A stretch of 64,000 bases of DNA, from NCBI RefSeq assembly GCF_003253705.1, contig NZ_QKYU01000009.1, positions 112,965-176,964 of the forward strand. Direction: 5' to 3'. A program made the translations under genes and the position numbers. Below, piece by piece: positions 58,584 through 64,000 of this stretch. The DNA is from Humitalea rosea. Lineage in GTDB: Bacteria; Pseudomonadota; Alphaproteobacteria; Acetobacterales; Acetobacteraceae. The notes under the pieces were generated by a model. It was not told the origin of the DNA. It was given only the letters and a program-made list of their open reading frames with translations, and made no database searches. Each line of letters opens with the position of its first letter. Within the stretch, counting starts at the first letter, position 1.

Positions 58584-59810
58584 ATGGACCCTTATATTCT
58601 CATCCTCGTTGCGACCGGGCTGCTGATCTTGTTGATCGCCTGGCTGCCGATGGTGCTGCACAAGCTGCCCCTGTCGCTGCCGATCGTGTGTGTCGGCCTG
58701 GGCGCCTTCGCCTTCTGGCTCGCCGATGGCGACTATCCGCTGCCGCAGAACCACCCGGAGGTGACCGAGCGTCTGACCGAGCTGGTGGTGATCGTGGCCC
58801 TGACCGGGGCGGGGTTGAAGCTCGACCGCCCCCTCGGCTGGCGGGCCTGGGGCGCGACCTGGCGGCTGCTCGGCATTGCGATGCCGCTCTCGATCCTGGG
58901 CATCGCAATGGTGGGGGGATGGCTGCTCGGCCTCGGCGCGGCCTCGGCGCTGCTGCTCGGCGCGGCCCTGGCGCCCACCGACCCGGTGTTGGCGGCCGAT
59001 GTCCAGGTCGGCCCGCCCCGGGGCGGCGAGGAGGATGAGGTCCGGTTCTCCTTGACCGCCGAGGCCGGGCTGAACGATGGGCTCGCCTTCCCCTTCGTGA
59101 ACCTCGCGATCCTGCTGGCAGCCTCAGAGGGCGCGCAAACCGTCGGCGAGTGGTTCGCGGTGGATGTGGTCTGGAAGCTCGGCGTCGGCATCGCGCTGGG
59201 CTGGCTGGTCGGACGGGTGCTGGCCTGGGCGACGTTCCATCTGCCGCATTCGGCCCGGCTCGCACGGACCGGCGATGGCTTCGTGGCGCTTGGGATCACC
59301 TTCCTTGCCTATGGCGTGACCGAACTCGCGCATGGCTATGGCTTCCTCGCGGTCTTCGTCGCGGCGCTGGCGGTTCGGGATGGGGAACGCGAGAACGATT
59401 TCCACGACCGGATGCACGGCTTCGCCGAGCAGATCGAGCGCCTGTTGATGATGGTCGTGCTGGTGCTGTTCGGCGGCGCCCTGGCGGGGGGGCTGCTTGC
59501 CCCGCTCAGCTGGGGGGGGCTGGTCGCAGCGCTGGTCTTCGTCTTCGTGGTGCGGCCGGCGGCCGGGGTGGTGGCCCTGGTCGGGAGCGACGTTGGGCCG
59601 TGGCGCGAACGCGCCGTCATCGCCTTCTTCGGGATACGGGGGCTCGGCAGTATCTACTACCTCGCCTATGCGCTGAACCTTGTGCCTCTGGCCGAGGCGG
59701 ATCTGCTCTGGGCGGTGCTGGGACTGACGGTGCTGCTCTCCATCGTGCTGCATGGGATGACGGTGACGTCGGTGATGCGGGCGCTGGATGGCCGCCGGCG
59801 CGCCCGCTGA
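58584..59810 (+). CDS. CPA1-family Na+/H+ antiporter (NhaP-like)
   Basis: Inner-membrane cation/proton antiporter, 408 aa, about 12 helices. The functional motifs of CPA1 transporters are present: LGAALAPTDPVLAADVQV (TDP in the ion pathway, about residue 133) and LTAEAGLNDGLAFPF (NDG, about residue 163), plus FFGIRGLGSIYYLAYAL near the C-terminus. MDPYILILV at 58584 was chosen as start; an upstream in-frame ATG at 58521 would add a charged non-membrane stretch. It is convergent with the TolB-like gene (6-base gap). The role is pH or sodium homeostasis. Confidence 0.92.
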   Translation: MDPYILILVATGLLILLIAWLPMVLHKLPLSLPIVCVGLGAFAFWLADGDYPLPQNHPEVTERLTELVVIVALTGAGLKLDRPLGWRAWGATWRLLGIAMPLSILGIAMVGGWLLGLGAASALLLGAALAPTDPVLAADVQVGPPRGGEEDEVRFSLTAEAGLNDGLAFPFVNLAILLAASEGAQTVGEWFAVDVVWKLGVGIALGWLVGRVLAWATFHLPHSARLARTGDGFVALGITFLAYGVTELAHGYGFLAVFVAALAVRDGERENDFHDRMHGFAEQIERLLMMVVLVLFGGALAGGLLAPLSWGGLVAALVFVFVVRPAAGVVALVGSDVGPWRERAVIAFFGIRGLGSIYYLAYALNLVPLAEADLLWAVLGLTVLLSIVLHGMTVTSVMRALDGRRRAR

Positions 59811-59816
59811 CCCTGT

Positions 59817-60638
59817 TTATCCGGGCTCCGGGCTGAGGTGCATGGCGCCCATCTGCAAGCTGTCGAGCCGGGCGCGGCTGACGGCCGTGGCGGCGATCTT
59901 CTCCTGCAGCCGCACCCGGTCCCGGTCGGGGGCATCGAAGCGGTCGGACCAGACGATGAATCCGCGCGGGTCCGACGCCTCGATCATCACCCGTATCAGC
60001 CCCGCCTCATGGCGCGTGGTACCCTGGAGCACGGCACCGACACCCAGTTCGGCCGCCAGCCTGGCGGGGGAGTAGGCACGGTCCTTGTACTGAAGCGCCA
60101 GGCTGCGGGAGATCAGGCGCAGGCCCGGGGCACGCGCGAAGGCGAACATCAGCTCATCGGTCAGCCCATCGGCGAAGGCGGCATCGCCCGCCTCACCGGA
60201 CAGCGCCCGGAAGGGCATGATCGCCAGCGCGGCGCCCAGCCCGTTGCGGAAAAGTGCCGCGCCGCCGGGCCGAGGGGCTTCGGGGCTCTGCGCCAGGAAT
60301 TGGGGGACGTAGCCGCCCGTCGGCAGCGCGATGCGGATCGCATCGGTGCGGCCCTCATCGTCGTAATGCGCCTTGAGCTTGCCCCGCAGCCGTCGCGCTT
60401 CGACGCGCACCGTGGAGTCGATACGGGGGTCGTAGGGCGGCTCGCGCCCATAGACCGCATTGCCGATGACGGATTCCTTGAGCGTCGCGCCCCGCCCCTC
60501 CAGCACTTCGCCCACGATGAACCGCAGCAGCACCAACAGCCGCTCCGATCCCGCGAAGATCCTGCTGCGCTGCAGCCGGTCAAGCTCGGCGCGAACGACG
60601 GCGGGCGTTGGAACGGGCAACTCGGGCACGGCGTGCAT
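59817..60638 (-). CDS. TolB-like (COG5616) protein, adenylate-cyclase-associated type, without cyclase domain
   Basis: Cytoplasmic protein, 273 aa. The N-terminal part (about residues 10-105) matches the domain found in front of predicted adenylate cyclases: RSRIFAGSERLLVLLRFIV, GATLKESVIGNAVYGREPPY, DPRIDSTVRVEARRLRGKLK. The C-terminal part (LAIMPFRALSGEAGDAAFAD, GLTDELMFAFARAPGLRLIS) is the TolB/FlgO-like domain. There is no cyclase catalytic domain or TPR region, so it is a short version. It probably senses or regulates, but its target is unknown. Start at 60638 (MHAVPELPVP); divergent from the RidA gene. Confidence 0.8.
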   Translation of the reverse strand: MHAVPELPVPTPAVVRAELDRLQRSRIFAGSERLLVLLRFIVGEVLEGRGATLKESVIGNAVYGREPPYDPRIDSTVRVEARRLRGKLKAHYDDEGRTDAIRIALPTGGYVPQFLAQSPEAPRPGGAALFRNGLGAALAIMPFRALSGEAGDAAFADGLTDELMFAFARAPGLRLISRSLALQYKDRAYSPARLAAELGVGAVLQGTTRHEAGLIRVMIEASDPRGFIVWSDRFDAPDRDRVRLQEKIAATAVSRARLDSLQMGAMHLSPEPG

Positions 60639-60808
60639 CTCAGGCCTTTCCACAATCGCACGGAGAACGAAGCAAGATCGGCGGCCGCGCGTCAATTCAA
60701 GGAGCAGGATTTGGCAGCAGGATGCGCCAAGGCGCCGGCAGCATCGCTTGGGCCTCGATGCTCGACCAGCGGCCGCCAGACCGGCTAAGCCGGACGGAAG
60801 GAGACCGC

Positions 60809-61204
60809 ATGACCGATCCGATCTTCCACCTGCTGCCGGGCTTCCCCGCCTCGATGTCGCCCAGCAGCCACGCGGCCGAGGCCGATGGGTTCGTCTTTCT
60901 GACAGGTCAGTTCGGGCGCGACCTGGACCGCCCGGATGATCCGCTGCCGGATGGCATCGCGGCGCAGACCGACCGCGCGCTGTCCAATATGGCCCGGGTG
61001 CTGGGGGGGCTGGGCCTCGGGCTTTGGAACGTCCTCAGCGTCCGCGTGTTCCTGACCCGGTTCCGGCAGGATTATGACGAGATGAACCTGGTCTATGCGC
61101 GCCACTTCACGGATGGCGCGCGGCCGGTGCGCACCTGCGTCGGCGTCACCGATCTTGTCCGTGGCGCGCTGATCGAGATCGACTGCGTCGCCAAGCGCGG
61201 CTGA
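60809..61204 (+). CDS. RidA family protein (reactive imine/enamine deaminase)
   Basis: YjgF/YER057c/UK114-type trimeric protein, 131 aa, that hydrolyses reactive enamine/imine intermediates released by PLP dehydratases. ADGFVFLTGQFGRD, LSNMARVLGGLGLGLWNVLS and the active-site end RPVRTCVGVTDLVRGALIEI show the family, with the conserved Arg (RTCV) and Glu (IEID). ggaaggag lies 6 bases before ATG 60809. It stands alone, divergent from the TolB-like gene; threonine-type PLP enzymes lie a few kb upstream. Confidence 0.9.
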   Translation: MTDPIFHLLPGFPASMSPSSHAAEADGFVFLTGQFGRDLDRPDDPLPDGIAAQTDRALSNMARVLGGLGLGLWNVLSVRVFLTRFRQDYDEMNLVYARHFTDGARPVRTCVGVTDLVRGALIEIDCVAKRG

Positions 61205-61355
61205 CGCACGGCGATCCTCCGTTCCAACGCGTCAAGATCGTCAACGAACCGCGGCGCGCCGCAAGACCGCGCGGCGGCGATGATCCACTCAGATGGGATA
61301 TGCCATTGGCTGGGACGCTGACCGAACGGGCGCAGGCCAATCGCGCCCCCCTTGG

Positions 61356-61754
61356 TCAGGGCGTGCCGCCCCGCGCGGACAGGCGTGCGACCAGCACAAA
61401 GGCACCGGCCAACCCCAGATGCTCGAAGAACGCATTGGCGGTCATGAAGCGCTCATGCCCCGGCGGCAGCTCCCAGTACCGGTTCGCGATGAAGGTCGCC
61501 GCCAAAGTGAAGCCGGCCAGTGCCAGCGCGCCCAGCCAGCGCAGCCGCCCGGTGAGGATCATCGCGGAGGCGCCGAGTTCGAGCGCGATCGTCGCCGCCG
61601 CCACCACCGCGGGCAGGGGCAGGCCGAATTGCGCGGCCTCTCCGACCGCACCCTGAAAATCCAACAGCTTGTTCAACCCGCCCTGGAGATAGGCGGCACA
61701 CAGGCCGAGCAACGCGAGCCATCCCAGCCAGGGCGAACGCCCGAGGGCCTGCAT
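61356..61754 (-). CDS. DoxX family membrane protein
   Basis: Four-helix inner-membrane protein, 132 aa. WLALLGLCAAYLQGGLNKLLDF and ALELGASAMILTGRLRWLGALA (shortened here) match DoxX/DoxD proteins, with AATFIANRYWELPPGHER in the last loop. Start at 61754 (MQALGRSPWLGW), one base after the stop of the amidohydrolase gene, so it is translationally coupled to that gene. DoxX partners are linked to redox or sulfur metabolism and stress; the role here is unknown. The 151-base stretch 61205-61355 beyond its 3' end holds no gene I can support. Confidence 0.82.
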   Translation of the reverse strand: MQALGRSPWLGWLALLGLCAAYLQGGLNKLLDFQGAVGEAAQFGLPLPAVVAAATIALELGASAMILTGRLRWLGALALAGFTLAATFIANRYWELPPGHERFMTANAFFEHLGLAGAFVLVARLSARGGTP

Positions 61755-61755
61755 C

Positions 61756-63735
61756 TCAGACCGCCCAGCAGGCGCAGCCGAGCCCACCCCAGAAAGTGGC
61801 CAGATCCGAGACCGGCATCTCCGCCCCCCAGGCCCGGGCGTGGTCATGCCCATGCACGCCACAATCGGTGGCGCAGCCGCAGGAGGTGCGGCTCGCTGTG
61901 GTGACCGCATCGGCGGCGAAGGGCCGCCGTCCGGCCTCGGCGCGACGCTGGTAGCCGCCGAAGGTCTTTACGGGTGACCAGTCCGGGAGCACCGGCGGGG
62001 GCGGTGGCGCCAGGCCCGCGAAATCGCCCGCCCCGAACACCGGCTTGCCGCCGAGCACGGTCAGCACCGCCTCCAGGTCCTGGATGCCATCCTCCGGGAC
62101 GGAGAAGTAATCGGCCGAGAGCACCGCCAGATCGGCAAGCTGGCCAAGCTTGATCTGGCCCTTCTTGCCATCCTCGGTCGAGAACCAGGTATTCGCCTCG
62201 GTCCAGAGGCGCAGGGCTTCCTCCCGGTCCAGCCGGTTCTCCGGCGGATACATGCGAAGCCCGCCGAGGGTGCGGCCGCTGACCAGCCAGGCGAGGCTGA
62301 CCCAGGGGTTGTAGGAGGCGACGCGCGTCGCATCGGTGCCCGCGCCCACCGGCACGCCGGCCGCCAGCATGCGGCGGATCGGGGGGGTATGGGCCGCCGC
62401 TTCCAGCCCGTAGCGGGCGACGAAGGAATCCCCCTGGTAGGTCATGCGGTGCTGCACCGCGATGCCGCCGCCGAGGGCGGCGATGCGGTCGATGTTGCGC
62501 GCGCTGATGGTCTCGGCATGGTCGATGAACCAATGCAGCCCGCCGATCGGCTGGTCGCGGTTCACCGTCTCGAACACATCCAGGGCCCGGGTGATGGTCT
62601 CGTCATAGGTGGCGTGCAAGCGCCAGGGCCAGCGGTTCTCCACCAGCTTGCGCACCACGGCTTCGAGCTGGCCTTCCATGCCTGGGGCCAGATCCGGCCG
62701 GGGCTCGCGGAAATCCTCGAAATCGGCGGCGGAGAAGACCAGCATCTCGCCGGCGCCATTGTGGCGCAGGCTGTCATCGCCCTGGCCGGGGCTGACCATG
62801 CGGCCCCAGCGGGAGAAATCCTCCAGCTCCTCGCCGGCCTTCTGGGTGAAGAGGTTGTAGGCGATGCGCAGGGTCAGCTCGCCATCGGCATGCAGCTTGC
62901 CGATGATCTCGTAATCCTCGGGGTAATTCTGGAAGCCGCCGCCGGCATCGATGACGCTGGTGACGCCGAGGCGGTTCATCTCCCGCATGAAATGCCGGGT
63001 GGAGTTCAGCTGCTGCTCCGGCGGCAGCTTTGGCCCGCGTGCCAGCGTCGCATACAGGATCAATGCATTCGGTCGGGCCAGCAGCAGCCCGGTGGGCTCC
63101 CCGCTGGCATCGCGCTGGATTTCGCCGCCCGGCGGGTTCGGCGTGTCGCGCGTGTAGCCCACGGCCCGCATCGCGGCGCGGTTCAGCAGCGCGCGGTCAT
63201 ACAGATGCAGGATGAAGACGGGTGTGTCGGGCGCCGCCGCGTTCAGCTCCTCGATCGTCGGCAGGCGTTTCTCGGCGAATTGCTGGTCGGTGAAGCCGCC
63301 GACGACGCGCACCCATTGCGGCGGCGGCGTCACCTGGGCCTGGCGGCGCAGCATCGCCATCGCATCGGCCAGGGAGCGGACCCCATCCCAGCGCAGTTCG
63401 AGATTGTAGTTCAACCCGCCGCGGATGATGTGCATGTGGCTGTCGATCAGCCCCGGGATCGCACGCCGGCCGCCGAGGTCGATGATCTGCGTCGCCGGCC
63501 CGGCGGTCGGCAGGATGTCCCGCGCCTCGCCCACGGCGATGAAGCGCCCACCGCCGACAGCCACGGCCTCCGGGTTGGGATTGGCACGGTCAAGCGTGGT
63601 GAAACGCCCGTTGGTCAGGATCAGATCGGGGTGGGTCTGCGCCATTGCGGGGCTCCGGGCGATCGTGGACAGGCCCAGAGCCATAGCACCAGCCATAGCA
63701 CCGGCGCCGGCCTGACGGCGCGTGGTCGGGGGCAT
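61756..63735 (-). CDS. Secreted amidohydrolase (YtcJ-type) with a Cys/His-rich C-terminal tail
   Basis: Metal-dependent amidohydrolase, 659 aa, with a probable twin-arginine signal (PPTTRRQAGAGAMAGAMALG, cleaved near AMAQ). The metal motif LIDSHMH gives His100 and His102; WRLHATYDETI, HWFIDHAETIS and VGAGTDATR supply the other ligands and the Asp. This is the YtcJ-like branch that is found in many Rhodospirillales and hydrolyses unknown amides. The last 45 residues are unusual: SRTSCGCATDCGVHGHDHAR and FWGGLGCACWAV hold six cysteines and three histidines, suggesting an extra metal or Fe-S site or disulfides. It is coupled to the DoxX gene. An IS element sits about 55 bases upstream of its start. 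Confidence 0.88.
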   Translation of the reverse strand: MPPTTRRQAGAGAMAGAMALGLSTIARSPAMAQTHPDLILTNGRFTTLDRANPNPEAVAVGGGRFIAVGEARDILPTAGPATQIIDLGGRRAIPGLIDSHMHIIRGGLNYNLELRWDGVRSLADAMAMLRRQAQVTPPPQWVRVVGGFTDQQFAEKRLPTIEELNAAAPDTPVFILHLYDRALLNRAAMRAVGYTRDTPNPPGGEIQRDASGEPTGLLLARPNALILYATLARGPKLPPEQQLNSTRHFMREMNRLGVTSVIDAGGGFQNYPEDYEIIGKLHADGELTLRIAYNLFTQKAGEELEDFSRWGRMVSPGQGDDSLRHNGAGEMLVFSAADFEDFREPRPDLAPGMEGQLEAVVRKLVENRWPWRLHATYDETITRALDVFETVNRDQPIGGLHWFIDHAETISARNIDRIAALGGGIAVQHRMTYQGDSFVARYGLEAAAHTPPIRRMLAAGVPVGAGTDATRVASYNPWVSLAWLVSGRTLGGLRMYPPENRLDREEALRLWTEANTWFSTEDGKKGQIKLGQLADLAVLSADYFSVPEDGIQDLEAVLTVLGGKPVFGAGDFAGLAPPPPPVLPDWSPVKTFGGYQRRAEAGRRPFAADAVTTASRTSCGCATDCGVHGHDHARAWGAEMPVSDLATFWGGLGCACWAV

Positions 63736-63790
63736 GCCGGGATACTCCGGGACAGGGTCACGGCGCCGTCTGCGCCGCCGCGGAGTACTA

Positions 63791-64000
63791 GGTGGTGTGG
63801 ACTCTAGGGATTCCCGAAAGGTGCGGAGCGTGATTCAAGGCTGCCTTTGGGGAGGCGGCCTTGGGCGTGTTGGACAGATTGGTGCTGAGCGATGCGGCGT
63901 GGGATCGGATGGCGCCGCTGATCATCGGCCGGCCGGATCAGAAGGGCTCGACGGGGCGCGACAATCGCATGTTTGTCGAAGGCGTGCTGTGGATCGTGCG
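63791..64000 (+). mobile_element. Left part of an IS5-family insertion sequence (truncated by the window end)
   Basis: A CTAG at 63788-63791 (the TA-type target favoured by several IS5 subgroups) precedes ggtggtgtggactctaggg, likely the left terminal repeat. A transposase frame starts about 75 bases later. The right end lies outside the window, so the inverted repeat cannot be confirmed. The boundary at 63791 is an inference. Confidence 0.6.
63867..64000 (+). CDS. IS5-family transposase (partial, N-terminus only)
   Basis: The visible 44 codons read MLDRLVLSDAAWDRMAPLI (with GTG or TTG as start) then GRPDQKGSTGRDNRMFVEGV and LWIVR. This matches the N-terminal DUF4096-type domain of IS5 (IS427/IS1031-like) transposases, where L(T/S)DxxWxxIxPL and GRPxxxxRxxxEGVLWxxR are conserved. 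Starts at TTG 63861, GTG 63867 or TTG 63870 are possible. The catalytic DDE core lies beyond the window. Confidence 0.85.
   Translation, partial: MLDRLVLSDAAWDRMAPLIIGRPDQKGSTGRDNRMFVEGVLWIV

Noticed and set aside
1..64000. CRISPR array, prophage, rRNA operon or replication origin
   Set aside because: No regularly spaced direct repeats, phage structural genes, rRNA motifs or DnaA-box clusters were recognised anywhere in the window.

Overview
The window is gene-dense, very GC-rich bacterial DNA with short intergenic gaps, many 1-4 base ATGA/TGATG overlaps inside operons, and abundant tripartite tricarboxylate transporter (TTT/Bug-type) binding proteins. Gene content and synteny (hisB - DUF2628 - hisH, hslV-hslU, lolA and xth close together) suggest an alphaproteobacterium of the Rhodospirillales, most likely Acetobacteraceae of the Roseomonas type. 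This placement is an inference from gene content; there is no rRNA in the window. One tRNA gene is present, tRNA-Leu(UAA). No gap without a gene exceeds 300 bases. The longest, 15231-15504, holds a decayed IS5-type transposase fragment.

Layout. 1-10.5 kb is mostly housekeeping: histidine biosynthesis (hisB, a DUF2628 protein, partial hisH), a glycine-zipper lipoprotein, a FAD-dependent oxidoreductase, the HslVU protease, LolA, a frameshifted DUF1919 gene, a class-I glutamine amidotransferase, a candidate small RNA with its own promoter and terminator, a fumarylpyruvate-hydrolase-like enzyme and exonuclease III. 10.5-15.5 kb holds an amino-acid-type ABC permease divergent from a binding protein, then a LysR regulator divergent from a TauD-like dioxygenase and an orphan TctC binding protein. 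15.5-22.7 kb is a glycogen operon read on the minus strand as glgP-glgC-glgA-glgX, without glgB.

22.8-33.8 kb is accessory metabolism: a Rieske oxygenase, a creatininase-family amidohydrolase, a cupin and a flavodoxin-fold reductase; an NMT1/THI5-type ABC importer co-transcribed with a cytosine-deaminase-like enzyme; and a PotABCD-like importer whose two permeases are fused into one chain. 33.8-45.7 kb is an exopolysaccharide locus: a large multi-SLBB outer-membrane exporter on the minus strand, then on the plus strand a heparinase-like protein, a Wzz/KpsE-like chain protein, a Wzy/O-antigen-ligase-like protein, an initiating sugar transferase, a DegT aminotransferase, two GT4 glycosyltransferases and a UDP-GlcNAc 2-epimerase, ending in an MFS transporter.

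46.9-53.7 kb looks like an aldonic-acid catabolic locus. A fuconolactonase-type amidohydrolase, TctA, TctB, TctC and a PdxA-like dehydrogenase lie on the minus strand, divergent from a GntR/FCD regulator and an enzyme very like L-2-keto-3-deoxyarabonate dehydratase. 53.7-57.9 kb carries an EamA exporter, an M20 deacylase, a threonine-synthase-like PLP enzyme and a D-threonine-aldolase-like PLP enzyme. 57.9-64 kb carries a proline-rich small protein, the tRNA, a CPA1 antiporter, a TolB-like protein, a RidA protein, a DoxX protein, a secreted amidohydrolase with a Cys/His-rich tail, and the left part of an IS5-type insertion sequence cut by the window end.

Two genes (DUF1919 near 7387; TctC signal peptide near 50728) show single-base frame breaks. 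These could be true mutations or sequence errors. The best candidates for undescribed biology are the small RNA at about 8812-8921, the aldonic-acid locus, the importer/cytosine-deaminase operon and the exopolysaccharide locus.
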